DNA of 50,000 nucleotides from Chrysomallon squamiferum (Eukaryota; Mollusca; Gastropoda; Neomphalida; Peltospiridae): NCBI GenBank assembly GCA_012295275.1, contig CM022679.1, positions 30,515,154 to 30,565,153 of the forward strand, read 5' to 3'. Shown piece by piece: positions 1 to 11,275 of this stretch (position 1 is its first letter; each line of letters starts with the position of its first letter). The notes under the pieces were generated by a model. It saw only the letters and a program-made list of their open reading frames with translations, ran no database searches and was not told where the DNA came from. The position numbers and the translations under genes were made by a program.

Positions 1-454
1 AGTTTTCTTGGAAACAGAAACTGTCACTGTACAGACTATCGTATACAGATTTCTTGTATACATCAGTTAGTATGTATGTATTTGCCTCGGATTTGTAAAG
101 TGGAAACGAAATGGGATTTTTAAAGTGTTGTTCTGTGTTTAATAGGAAGAGAAAAGCATTTTAATTCTTGTAGTTTTTGTGTAACTTCAATTCATTGAAA
201 TTCGTTCGAATTTAGCAAAAAAAAAAAAAAAAAAAAATGAATTACGTTGTGAATAATGATGACCATAATGATGATGATGATGATGAAAATAATAATGATG
301 ATATAATAATAAAAATAACGATGATGATTATAATAACAGTAATAATAACTGAAGTAATAATAATAATACCAAAACAATATAAATAATGATTATTTTGGTA
401 CAAATACTTTGATGAAGAATAATATGAAATTGTTTTATAATTTTTCTTTTCAAG
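1..454. other. Left edge; no gene recognised
   Basis: Presumably intron of the partial gene G0, whose earlier exons lie outside the window. It contains a poly(A) run (about 218-237) and an impure GAT/AAT triplet tract (about 245-365). I found no splice-bounded reading frame with the phase used by the downstream exons. Confidence 0.5.
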
Positions 455-742
455 GATCCACCGTTTTCCTTATGATTCGTAAGTATGGTAAAGAATATTT
501 GTGTAGATGTGCGTATGTGAGTAGATATATATATATGTAAATATGTACGAATGTATATGTATGCATGTGTTTCTTTACGTATACATATGTACGTATCTAT
601 ATATATATTTATATGTATATTTGTGTACATATGAGTGTATGTATGTATGTAAATGTTCATGTAGATGTGTGTATGTATATATGTGTATATGTGTGTCTGT
701 GTATATATATATATGTTTTTTATATTACATATGTGTGTATAC

Positions 743-790
<48 letters not shown>

Positions 791-812
791 ATATTACATA
801 TGTGTGTATGTT

Positions 813-908
<96 letters not shown>

Positions 909-966
909 GGTCCATGAATGTACATATGTAAATAAGTATGTATTTAAGTAAGAAACTAAGTATATA

Positions 967-997
<31 letters not shown>

Positions 998-1615
998 GTA
1001 TGCATGTATGGATGTATGTAAATAAGTATGTATTTAAGTAAGAAACTAAGAATATATGTGTGTGTGTGTATATATATATATATACGTATGCATGCATGTA
1101 TGTATGTATGTATGTATGTATGTATGTATCTATTTACAACATGTTTCAACACTTAGATCGCAACATCCAACTTTGTGAAGATTAGTTTGGTCAGTTAGAG
1201 TTTAGAGCTAAAAGACTTCTCTGATCATCTACATTGCAAATTCTTGTGTTGTTCATTCCAGATACCCAGAAAGATGCCGCAAATATTGTGAACGTCTTGA
1301 AAAGGGGTAAATACAAATTAGAGTAATATTTTACCATGAGAAACTAATATTACTTATATCCACAATAATTTGTTTCATTATAACAACCTTTGAATGTTTA
1401 TTGTTACACAACAACATCAACAACAACAACAATAATAATAGTAGTAGTAATACTAGTAGTAGTAGTAATAATAATAATAATAATAATAATAGTAAATAGT
1501 AGTAGTAGTAGTAGTAGTAATAATAATAGTAATAATAATGATAATAGTAATAGTAGTAGTAGCAGTAATATTAGTAGGAGTAGTACTAATAATAATATAA
1601 TAATAATAATAATAA

Positions 1616-1662
<47 letters not shown>

Positions 1663-1800
1663 ATATAACAAATCAGATTATTTTAATAATGTTTTGACAA
1701 ACTTACCATTCTTTGAATTTCAGATGTATTTTTTCACTTGACAACTGAAATGTCTTTTTTCATTTTCAGAGAGAAAGTGTCATTTTATGACGTTTTATGA
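455..1800 (+). CDS. G0: 3' end of a divergent related Cx3C secreted-peptide gene (partial)
   Basis: Three exons can be supported: 455-478 (24 nt; acceptor TTTTCAAG, donor GTAAGT), 1262-1306 (45 nt; acceptor CATTCCAG, donor GTAAAT) and 1770-1800 (acceptor CATTTTCAG, stop TGA at 1798-1800). All joins are phase 2, as in the five full genes downstream, and the frame stays open across them. The 24-nt exon has the size of microexons 2 and 4 of G1-G5. The 45-nt exon encodes a Cx3C motif (C-R-K-Y-C) flanked by charged residues, matching exon 5 of the array. The last exon adds about ten residues, longer than the two codons of G1-G5. The signal-peptide exon and first Cx3C must lie left of the window. 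Exon sequences do not align closely with G1-G5, so this is an older relative. The exon chain is inferred from splice signals and phase only; no transcript evidence is available here. Confidence 0.5.
480..1135. repeat. Intronic microsatellites: TA/TG field, (GA)n, 90-bp duplication
   Basis: The G0 intron holds TATG/TA-rich sequence, an uninterrupted (GA)n at 816-904 (about 44 units), and a tandem duplication of about 90 bp (about 926-1017 and 1018-1105) sharing the segment TAAATAAGTATGTATTTAAG, followed by a (GTAT)n run at 1098-1130. Long reading frames here are dipeptide artefacts. Confidence 0.9.
1405..1668. repeat. Impure (TAA/TAG)n triplet tract in the last G0 intron
   Basis: CAA, TAA, TAG and TAC triplets mixed over about 260 bp, ending in a purer (TAG)n run at about 1617-1662. 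Reading frames on both strands are homopolymer-like and not genes. Confidence 0.9.
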
Positions 1801-1836
1801 GTAACGCAACAACAGCGTTTCTCTGTTACATACGTT

Positions 1837-1842
1837 AATAAA
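1837..1842 (+). terminator. G0 poly(A) signal AATAAA
   Basis: Canonical AATAAA 37 nt after the G0 stop codon at 1798-1800, followed by a T-rich stretch from about 1867. This supports 1770-1800 as a terminal exon. Confidence 0.6.
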
Positions 1843-1984
1843 GGAGCTGTAACACTGAAGTATTCGTTGTGTTTTTGTTTTTTTGTTGAGAGTTCTTTAA
1901 TTAACTCAGTTCTTAGATTTAAGACCATGTTGACAAACGCAGAATGTGTTTTTCATAGTTCGTATATTAATTTCTTGTTCCATC

Positions 1985-3055
1985 AAAAAAAAAAAAAAAA
2001 AATCACGAAGACAACTACAAAATTGTAATTGTAGAAGAAGATCAGAAGAAAAAGACGAAGAAGATAAAAAAAGAAGCAGTTATGATCGTACTGTGTGAAG
2101 AACAATTAGTACGGTAATAGTACTAGAAGAAGAAGAAGAAAAAGTAGTAGCTATAATAGTAGTAGTTGTAGTATAGTAGTAGAAGTATTATAGTAATAGT
2201 AATAGTAGTAGTAGTAGTAGCAGTAGTAGTAGTATAGTAGTATAGTAGTAAAAGTAGTTATAAAAATAAGTATTAGTGGTAGTATAATATATAAAGTATT
2301 TATGGAAAAAGTTGTGATATGATATTATTATTCACGGAAATATATATTCATAATTGTAGGTAAATGTTGCAGAGAGAAATTTTATTATTTCTATTTTATC
2401 TCCGTGACAAAATTGGATATGTAATGATGTATGAAGAAACAGCTGGCTATTAATCATTACTTTATTGTGAGCAAATAACAACACAGCAGTCTAAAGAAAC
2501 AGGTTTTCTCATTATTAATATGGTAATTAGTATCAGCATTAACATTAATACTAGTATTATTATTATTATTGTTATTATTAGTAGTTGTTGTTGTGCTGGT
2601 AGTAATATAATTAGTAGTAGTAGTAGCAATAATAGTAATACATGTAGTAACAATAGCAGCAGTAGCAATAACAGTAACATATGTAATAATAGTAGTAGTA
2701 GTAGTAGTAGCAATAATAGTACTATATGTGGTAATAGTAGTTGCAATAGCAGTAATAGTAACAAATATAAAAATAGAAGTTAGTAGTAATAATATATGTA
2801 GTAATAATAGTAGTATATGTAATAATAATAGTAGCAGTAGCAATAATACTTATAGGTGTAACAATAATAGCAATAGCAATAATAGTAATATATGTAATAA
2901 CAGTAGTGGTAGCAGCAAATGTTTTGTTATTACCATCATCGTTATCATTTATTAATATTGTCCCTGAATTAATAAAAACCTTTATTATTATTTTTTTTTT
3001 TTTTTTAAAGACAACAACAACAATAAAGAAAAAAAAAAAAAAAAAAAAGAAAACA
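1985..3055. repeat. Triplet-repeat field upstream of G1 (no gene)
   Basis: Contains GAA-rich sequence (about 2035-2070), TAG/TAA fields (2100-2290 and 2540-2925) and a non-repetitive block at about 2336-2545 that recurs at 8626, 10722, 19520, 25890 and 33818; it includes the string GAGCAAATAACAACACAGCA. It ends with a T run and an A run (2991-3006, 3029-3048) just before the promoter block. Unlike the other units, there is no Tigger element between the block and the promoter. Confidence 0.8.
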
Positions 3056-3061
3056 AAACCC

Positions 3062-3278
3062 TCCATATGTTGTTCGATACATTTTAATTACTTTTATTCT
3101 AATTTAAACTGGACAAGATGGATTTTTTCTGCATAACTGCTTCCAATAATTAAATATTATTCGAAATGCGACGCAGTTGGCAGTAAATTATTAGTCTACT
3201 CTATATAAGTAACAAAACGGTCGATAACATAACAGACTGGAAGAGAAGTTTTGAAAGAAGAACTGATTCTGTTTAACG
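3062..3278 (+). promoter_or_regulatory. G1 promoter (TATA box) and 5' UTR exon
   Basis: The proximal block begins with CCATATGTTGTTCG and is conserved at all six promoters of the array. It contains an E-box-like CAGTTG at 3174-3179 and a TATA box TATATAAG at 3202-3209. The predicted start of transcription is near 3232. The short non-coding exon (about 3232-3278) ends TTTAACG before a GTAACA donor, and its sequence (AGACTGGAAGAGAAGTTTTG onward) is repeated at every unit. It is expected to splice to the acceptor at 4060. The start site is inferred. Confidence 0.65.
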
Positions 3279-3310
3279 GTAACAACAAAGTTTCTTACTC
3301 TTTTTCTACT

Positions 3311-3545
3311 TATGATGATGATGATGATGATGTGATGTCGATGATGATTATTAATATTATTATTATTGTTGTTGTTGTTGCTGTTGTTATTGTTATTGTT
3401 ATTGTTGATATTGCTGATGATGTTGTTATTATTCGTTGTAATAATTGTAATCGTAGTAGTAGTAGTAGTAGTAGTAGTAGTTGTAGTATTTACCAAATCA
3501 CGGTCCTTCTAAAGCGAGCTGTCGAATGTGTGTCATCATCATAAA
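3311..3545. repeat. Triplet tract and tRNA-like fragment in the G1 first intron
   Basis: GAT, TTA, GTT and TAG triplets over about 190 bp, then a degraded version of a block (around 3500-3545) that in other units carries a B-box-like GTTCGAGTCTC. The rest of the intron to 4060 has TTTA runs and a poly(T) (about 3898-3926) with no other recognisable feature. The intronic block present in G2-G5 is missing here. Confidence 0.6.
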
Positions 3546-3895
3546 GTTTGGACTTTATTTATTTATTTATTTATTAACATTCTACTTTAGAACATTAGTA
3601 TTTCTTCGTATTATTTCTTTTTTATATGTATTTAATTATTCACTTTCAGATCACAAGTAATACATAAGAATGCCACTAATGTGGACCTGTATTATTTTTT
3701 TACACTTATTATTTTGTTTGTTCATTTATTTGTCTGTGAATTAATATTTATTACCCTCATTTAACATTCTATCATTACTTTGATTCCTGAATGTTTATTC
3801 GATTCCACATAATATTATGGTCAGTAATTCAATAATACTTTACGCAGTTTGTTTTGAATTTCTGTTGCTAAGAAATGTTAGATTATTTTAAGGGG

Positions 3896-3926
<31 letters not shown>

Positions 3927-4063
3927 CAAATACAAAAATAACAATGAACTGGATGTACAAGTGGAAGATTTTGAAGAGTTTTATTACGAAACGCAAAAGT
4001 CAATGTCACCAACTGTGATAGATTTAATTAAATACAATGGAGTTTACTGTTTTATTTCAGACA

Positions 4064-4907
4064 ATGGCAAATTGTATACAATTGCTGCTGCTGTTCTCGC
4101 TGTTGTTTGTGACTCTGACAATTGTTGAGTCAATGTATCCCCAGTGTTACGATAACTGCATGTAAGTTATGGATGAATTTACATATATATTTGTTTTGTG
4201 TTGTTTATTTATTTATTTAATTATATATATATATATGTATATATATATTTATATATTTGTTTGTTTGTTTCTAATTGTTTGTTTGTTTCTTTATATTTCT
4301 TTATTTTTTCTTTTGTTTATTTGTTTCTTTTTTTTGTTTCTTTATTTATTTATCTTTTTATTTATTTATTTATTTGAATATTTTTGTATTACTTCTTCGT
4401 GGTAACATGTTTTTTTTTGTTTTCTTATTTTAGGGAAAGAAAAAGAAATTCATTACAGTAAGTATGTTTTAAAAATAACTTTTATTTTTTTTTGCGTAAT
4501 AATTAAAGCTCATGAATAGTTTCATAATAAATATTCAATTTACAGTTTACAGTGTTAAAAAAATAATAAAGTAAAACAATTTATTATATCTGAATTTAAT
4601 TTATTTTATTCCTGGAATTTTATTTTTATTTCAACAGTCTTGGGCCTAAAGACGATTGGTTAGTACAATTGACTTTATATTCACTTTATACTCTGCAATA
4701 ACCATCATTATTATGTATTAAATATTTATATATTGTTTTTGAAAAGTCCTATCATTTATTTATTTATTTCGCTAATTTATTAGTTAAATTTGTCATTATT
4801 TTATGTTTTTAGTGTTAATTTTAATACTTTAAATGAAATTAACAAATTAAAATGTGTTTTAATGTCCAAGATACATTCTCTTCATTAGTTTATTTATCAT
4901 AGAAGAA

Positions 4908-4971
<64 letters not shown>

Positions 4972-5508
4972 TAACACTAACAATAATAAATATAATTATT
5001 TCGCTATCAAGGCCGTCCAAGGAATTGAAACAAGAGTAAGTATAATTTAAAATAATAAATAGGTAAACAACAACAACAAAAACACCTTTATTTTTACTAA
5101 CATTTTCTACTAATGTTTAATAATTCAAAACAAATATTAAAACAACGACAACAACAACAAAACAACAAGAAAAAACAAAAACAAAAAGAAATAAAAAACA
5201 ACAACGTTTTAGACACAGAACTAAATATACTTGTTATAATTATCTGGAATCTGATAAATTTATTACTGCGTTGATTGCTACATACAGCTTTATGTGATTA
5301 TTTACTGCTACGGAAAGCGTTAAAATGAGATCGAAAAAAATAAGAAAAAAAAATCAAAAAGAAGAAAAACAAAAGAAACAATAAATATAAATAAATTAAT
5401 AAATAAGTAAAGGTATTAATAAATAATTAAATTCTTTTTTTTATTATTACAGATCTTCAGACAAATGCATTCAGGAATGTTTTCCATTGTGAGTTATTTA
5501 TTATTTAA

Positions 5509-5559
<51 letters not shown>

Positions 5560-6063
5560 ACCAACCAAACAACCAACCAACCAACCAACCAACCAATCAG
5601 TCAATGAATGAATGAATGAATCAATCAGTCATAATCCTTAACAATAGAAGGAAATGTGTGCATAGGCAAAAGTTTCAAACACAGACAAAAATAAAATTTT
5701 CCGCGACTTATTTCTCTATGTCATGTAATTAACAAACTATTTAAGTGATAAACGTGCATGTATAAAAATTCTTAATATTGTTGTTATCCGAATCCCCCGC
5801 AAGAATATGTTAAAAAAAACCTGACAGCTTTCTTTAAAGACAGAAAGAGCAAGAAGCTGCCAGTTTAAAAATCACCAGTTGATCTGTAAACCGTAATTCG
5901 CTCATTCTTCATGGAATATTAGTAATTCCAAAGTATTAAGTCGTTTTGAAAAGCCACACACACACACACACACACAAACTCACACACAACATTTTCATCT
6001 TCATACCAATTGCATTTTTTTTATAATCTTTGTATTTTTTATTTTTTGTTTTCCAGAACGTAA
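4064..6063 (+). CDS. G1: secreted four-cysteine (Cx3C...Cx3C) peptide, six coding exons
   Basis: Coding exons: 4064-4161, 4434-4457 (24 nt), 4638-4658 (21 nt), 5012-5035 (24 nt), 5453-5488 (36 nt), 6057-6063. All five introns are GT-AG in phase 2 and the frame is open to TAA at 6061-6063, giving 69 residues. Residues 1-23 are a signal peptide (Met-Ala-Asn-Cys, then a Leu-rich core, likely cut after Val-Glu-Ser). Cysteines at 28 and 32 (C-Y-D-N-C) end exon 1; those at 61 and 65 (C-I-Q-E-C) are in exon 5. Trp48 is split across the exon 3/4 junction (TG|G) as in all copies. The spacing Cx3C-x28-Cx3C fits two helices pinned by two disulfides, as in helical-hairpin peptides; this is structural inference, not family identification. 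The last exon (Thr-stop, then a longer 3' UTR) matches G5 rather than G2-G4. Function unknown. Confidence 0.85.
4907..4972. repeat. (TAA)n in G1 intron 3
   Basis: A pure (TAA)n run of about 20 units just upstream of exon 4. The same microsatellite sits at the same place in all five copies (15036-15098, 23090-23147, 29837-29893, 44628-44691), with G5's interrupted by CAA, so it predates the duplications. Confidence 0.9.
5500..5985. repeat. Tetranucleotide and (CA)n repeats in G1 intron 5
   Basis: (AAAT)n at about 5500-5560, then AACC and AATC/AATG tetranucleotides to about 5630, and a (CA)n run at 5955-5985. The run starts directly after the exon 5 donor, a position that carries a different tetranucleotide array in each copy. 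Confidence 0.85.
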
Positions 6064-6127
6064 ACTGCACATAACTGGTTTACGTGCCGAAAGGGTCGAT
6101 GACTGTTATTTCCAAACCTGAGTGATT

Positions 6128-6133
6128 ATTAAA
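6128..6133 (+). terminator. G1 poly(A) signal ATTAAA
   Basis: ATTAAA lies 65 nt after the G1 stop and is kept in all five copies in the context GTGATTATTAAAGAAT. The transcript probably ends near 6150. Confidence 0.65.
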
Positions 6134-6154
6134 GAATGTAACTGAATGTTTTGG

Positions 6155-7577
6155 TTTCTTGTTTTTTCTCTTAGATCATTTATTCATTCTTTCGATCGTT
6201 CGTTATTTCGTTCGTTGATTTGTTAGTTCGTTCGTTTATTGTTATTCATTCATTCTTTCGTGTGCTCGATCGTTCATTCGTTCCTTATATCGTTCATTGA
6301 CTACTTTATGTTGACGACTTTATTTATTTATTTTGACTTATCATTTTTGTATATCTGTTATCTGAGCCGCATTGTCACAGAAATCTAATAACCTTAGACG
6401 AATATCCTGTTTCATATCTTCATAACAAACTGATCATCTATTTAATATCAGCAACATATTTTTAGAATCTAATATATCTGTCAGTTTTCTTCTAGAGAAT
6501 ATTACTTAATAAGCCACTTCATAATAAATCGATTACTGATATTAAAACATACAAATATTTTCCAATTCTTTTTTTCGATTTCTGCAACAATAAAATTATT
6601 TTTGCTCCTTTTTAACAATTTAACTGACATTAATTCAGATGGTAACACATGTTTCATCTATATCTGCAATAAAGACACTGCTAAAGAAAAGATATATTTG
6701 AAAATAAATAACTACTGTTGATAGTACGGACACATTAATCGAAAACATACGAACCTTGGCTATTTGATGAAAAGCAGCTGCCAACATTATCAAAGGACAT
6801 CTCTTATTAAACAAATACATGTATAATATGGGCGTTTTCTTTATTTCGTATGGTCCAAACCAGTCGATTTGCAGATGGGGGAGCAATTACACAAACACAC
6901 TTGGAGAACATCCTGCAAGGATAAAATAAACGAAGAACATTCAAGTATATACAAATAGAATGTATGGAGGTGGTAAAAATACATACTTAAAATCAGACAC
7001 ATACGTTGAAGTAAAATAACTATTGCAGGTAAAGGAGGACATGTATGTTTATGAGTTGAAGGGAACTGATAAAAAGAAGTACGTTCAGAGTAAGACTGTA
7101 GTTATGTTGTTAATTTTGAGATATTTTAAGTCCAAATGTAAAAGGAAACAGGTTAAATGCCTTTACAATTTGAAAACAAGTTTTTTTTTTCCACATAACA
7201 ATAACGTGTTATCTACTGCTGGTCAAAACAAACGATTTGTTAACCAAGGGATACAACTGTTGTTTAGGGCTACAAAGGATCTTGCAACTGCCCTGGTTAC
7301 TTTTTGACTGACTTTATCAAGATTAGTTGAACTCGATTGTGGAAAACAGTCGAAGTACCATTGCTAAAGAATATTACATTGGAAATTATAATTATATATT
7401 TAAATCAATCACGACTGTATTTCCTTCAGTAAGTGGAAACCTTAATAAATTCAGTGAAAAGGGGAAAAACTCCTGTAATAGTAATAGTGTTGATATCTGT
7501 CCATGTTTCAAATGGCTTGTTTGGGAGTAAATAACATTTCCTAGTCTGAAATTCAAATCGTGGTGCTAGATAGATCA

Positions 7578-7613
<36 letters not shown>

Positions 7614-7755
7614 TAATATGACACTTTTCCTGTAGACGAACAATAATTCTGTTGAATTTATTTTTATTGGTTGGCCAAATGGCTTCGTCCAATTTTACAA
7701 CATTCCCAAATACTTTTCTGTAAGTTTTAACGATCTTGGGATCAGTTTTTGAAAA
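6155..7755. other. 3' flank of G1: TTCG-rich tract and shared flank modules, no gene
   Basis: Impure TTCG/TTCA tetranucleotides at about 6180-6300, then sequence recurring behind G2-G5. On the minus strand 6886-6770 can be read as D-W-F-G-P-Y followed by hydrophobic residues, faintly like the core of a retroelement integrase, but it is too short to assign. The segment near 7200-7280 recurs at 47190-47280. A poly(T) run lies at 7580-7611. No coding exon with splice support was found. Confidence 0.5.
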
Positions 7756-9176
7756 ATGGCGAATCAGCTGAGATTAGGTTACTCAGCCTTTTCAGGTGTT
7801 TTAACTATTAAATATTCCATCTATTTAGTCTTTGAAAGGGGAGAAATAATTGTTGATTTATGTAAATATAATACTGGAAACAGTATTTTTGGTTTTGGTA
7901 GCAACATTGTATTGTTATTATTATTATTATTATTAGTAGTAGTAGTAGCACTAATATTATCAGTAATAGTAGTAGAAATAGCAACAGTAGTAATAATGAT
8001 AACAGTTTTAAAACTAGTAATAGCTGTAGTAGTAATCAGGATACAGTTATAAAACTAGTAATAACAGTAAAAAAAAATGATAACAGTTTTAAAACTAGTA
8101 ATATCAATAGTAAAAATGATAGTGTTTTAAAACTAGTAACAGTAGAAGTAGTAATAATGATAACAGTTTTAAAACTAATAATAGTAGTAGTAGTAAAAAG
8201 ATACTGTTTTAAAACTAGTAACAGTAGTAGTAGTAATAATGTAGTAGTAAAAAGATACAGTTTTAAAACTAGTAATAGCAGTACTAGACAGTAAAGTAGT
8301 TGCAGAAGTAGAACTAGTAATACCTGTGAGAGTAGCAATATTAATAAAATAAGTTCTAGTACTGACAGAAGTGGTAGTAGTAATAGTAGCAGATGTAGAA
8401 GTACTGTTAGCAGTAGTAGCATTGCTAGGCATATTAATTGTATTAGCAACTATCATGTTAGTAGCAACAGTAGTGATTATACTACTATTAGTAGTAGTTG
8501 TAGTACTAGTACTAACAGTAGCAGCTGTGAAAGCGCGAATGGTAAGGAATAAAGGTATTAAAAGGAAGCATAGTTGTTGAAATTTTTGAATAATTATTAA
8601 GAAGCAGTAATTGTTATAATATAACCGAAATATGCATTCATAATTGCAGTTAAATGTTGCAGAAATTTTATTATTTCTGTTTTAATTCCGTGACAAAACT
8701 GGATATTTACTGATGTACAAGGAAACAGCTGGTTATTAATTACTAGTTTATTGTGAGCAAATAACAACACAGCAGGCTGAAGAAACACGTTTTCTCATGA
8801 TTAATATGGTAATTAGTATCAGCATTAACATTAGTAGTAGTAGAGTATTATTATTATTATTATTATTAGTTGTTGTTGTTGTGCTGGTAGTAATATAATT
8901 ATTATTATTAGTAGTTGTAGTAGAAGTAGTAGTAGTTGAAGTAGTAGTAGTAGTAATAGACGTAAAAGTTACAGGAGCAATAGCAGTACTAGTACCTCTA
9001 ACTTTAGTGATGGTAGTAATATAATTATTAGTAGTAATAGTACTATTACTAAAAATAGTGGAAATAGTAGTACTAGTATAACAGCAAAAGAAATAGTAGT
9101 AGTAATAGTAGAATACTAATAATAGTAGGCAATAGAAGTGACAGTAGTAGCATAAGTAATAACAATTTTAATTGTA

Positions 9177-9473
9177 AAGTGGTACCTCGAGTTACGAGCG
9201 CCCCAACTTACAACTTTTCCGAGTTACGAGCGCTCGCACCTTCGATTTCGCTTTGAGTTGCGAGCCAAGCTCCGATTTACGAGCGAGCTTCAGATTTGCC
9301 ACTGCTAGTTGGAAAAACGAACAACCCAACATCCGTCCAACATCCCGCGTCTCATTCGTTTACTTCTCGTGGTTACCTCGTCGTGGAAACATCTCTGTTG
9401 TGTTGTGCTGGCGTTTTCTGCAGTATTTTGCCAAATTTCCATTGATTCTAAGAGTGAGTAGAAAGGACGGTGC
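9177..9473 (+). mobile_element. Tigger/pogo-type DNA transposon, left part (T1)
   Basis: Begins after a TA with the terminal motif AAGTGGTACCTCGAGTTACG, the left inverted repeat of T2-T5, and is cut at about 9473 by the spacer duplication. It has no right end. The terminal motif and TA target are typical of TcMar-Tigger elements. Confidence 0.65.
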
Positions 9474-9654
9474 TCTAAGGCTCATGGGAACGCGGCAAAA
9501 ATTGCGAATCAATTGAGATTCAGTTACTCAATCTTTTCTGGTGTTTTAAATATTCAATATTCCATTTATTTATTCTTTGCTTTGAAAGGGAGAAACAGTA
9601 TTTTTGGTTTTGGTAGCAACATTGTATTATTATTATTATTATTACTAGTAGTAG

Positions 9655-9866
9655 TAGTAGTAATAATGATAACAGTTTTAAAACTAGTAATAGCAGTAGT
9701 AGTAATAATGATAACAGTTCTAAAACTAGTAACAGCAGTAGTAGTAATAATGATAACAGTTTTAAAACTAGTAATAGCAGTAGTAGTAATAATGATAACA
9801 GTTTTAAAACTAGTAATAGCAGTAGTAGTAATAATGACAACAATTTTAAAAGTAGTAATAACAGTA
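9655..9866. repeat. 42-bp minisatellite, about five units
   Basis: TAATAATGATAACAG recurs at 9661, 9703, 9745, 9787 and 9829, exact 42-bp spacing. Each unit contains TTTTAAAACTAGT (two overlapping palindromic cores) followed by TAG triplets. Degraded units occur at 7980-8280, and one or two at 18540-18620 and 33180-33260. Because 42 is a multiple of three, both strands show long artefactual frames. Confidence 0.85.
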
Positions 9867-11275
9867 CTAGACAGTAAAGTAGCTGCAGAAGTAGAACTAG
9901 TAATACCTGTGAGAGTAGCAATATTAATAAAATAAGTTCTAGTACTGACAGAAGTGGTAGTAGTAATAGTAGCAGATGTAGAAGTACTATTAGTAGTAGT
10001 AGTAATAGCATTGCTAGACATATTAATTGTATTGTAGTATTAGCAACTATCGCATTAGTAGCAGCAGTAGTTTTATACTACTATTAGTAGAATAGTACTA
10101 GTTAAAGTTGTAGTAGAAGTAGCAGTACTAGAAGAAGTAGTAAGAGTAGTATAACAGTACACGTTACAGAAGCAGAAATACTAGAATAAGTACTCATAGT
10201 GATATAGCAGTAGTTACACCAAAAGAAGAAGAATTATCATTAGTATTATTATTAGCAGTAGTTGTAGGACTAGAAAAAGAAAAATGTCTTGTAGTAGTAG
10301 TAATAGTAATACTATAATATACAATAGTAGTACTAATGGTAGTAATAGTGGAAGAAAAAAAGTTGTAGTAGTAGGAAAAAGAGGAAGAAGAAATGATAAT
10401 AGTAGTAGTGGTAGTTGTGCACAAGAAGACGAAGAAGTAGTAGTTCTGTAAGAAAAAAGTAATCATAACAGCAGTAGTTGTAGAAGAATATAATAAGAAA
10501 AAGACGAAGAAGATAAAGAGGAAGTAGTTACAAGTAGTACTGGTAATAGTACTAGAAGTAGAAGAAGAAAAAGTAGTAGCTGTAATAGTAGTAGTAGTAA
10601 TGTTATTAGTACTATAAGAAGAAGGAGTTATAGTCATAGTATTAGTAGTAGCAGGAGTAGTAGTGTATTATTTCTAGTAGTTATGGAAGAAGTTGTTAAA
10701 ATATGGTATTATTATTCACCGAAAGATACATTCATAATTGTAGTTAAATGTCGCAGAAATTTTATTGTTTCTGTTTTAATTCCGTAACAGAATTGGATAT
10801 TTACTGATGTACAAGGAAACAGCTGGTTATTAATTATTAGTTTATTGTGAGCAAATAACAACACAGCAGTCTGAAGAAACACGTTTTGTCATTATTAATA
10901 TGGTAATTAGTATCAGCATTAACATTAGTAGTAGTAGAGTATTATTATTATTGTTATTAGTTGTTGTTGTTGTGCTGGTAGTAATATAATTATTATTAGT
11001 AGTAGTGTAGTAGATGTAGTAGTAGTTGAAGTAGTAGTAGTAGTAATAGACGTAGTAGTTACAGAAGCAATAGCAGTACTAGTACCACTAACAGTAGTAG
11101 TTTTAGTGATGGTAGTAATATAATTATTAGTAGTAATAGTACTATTACTAAAAATACTGTAAATAGTAGCAATATTATAATAGCATAAGAAATAGTAGTA
11201 GTAATAGTAGAATAGTAATATTAGTAGCAATAGAAGTGATAGTAGTGGAAAAAAATAATTAAAAATGTAATTGTA

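Larger units (their letters stand above)
7756..11275. repeat. Two tandem copies of a spacer plus triplet field plus Tigger left end
   Basis: The spacer at 7756-7920 is repeated at 9505-9630. Each copy is followed by TAG/TAA triplet sequence, the block with AACAACACAGCA (8755 and 10855), and the left end of a Tigger element (9177 and 11276). The first Tigger stops at about 9473, exactly where the second spacer begins (CTCATGGGAACGC), so the breakpoint of the duplication lies inside the element. The part at 10085-10720, rich in GAAGAAGAAG and TAG triplets, recurs at 18840-19500 and 33480-33800. No gene is seen. Confidence 0.7.

Noticed and set aside
6635-6886. Integrase gene on the minus strand
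   Set aside because: Only a short D-W-F-G-P-Y segment resembles integrase; the rest does not, and the other copies are interrupted.
9520-10021. Long Leu- or Thr-rich frames
   Set aside because: Readings of the 42-bp minisatellite and TAG triplets, where the period keeps the frame open.
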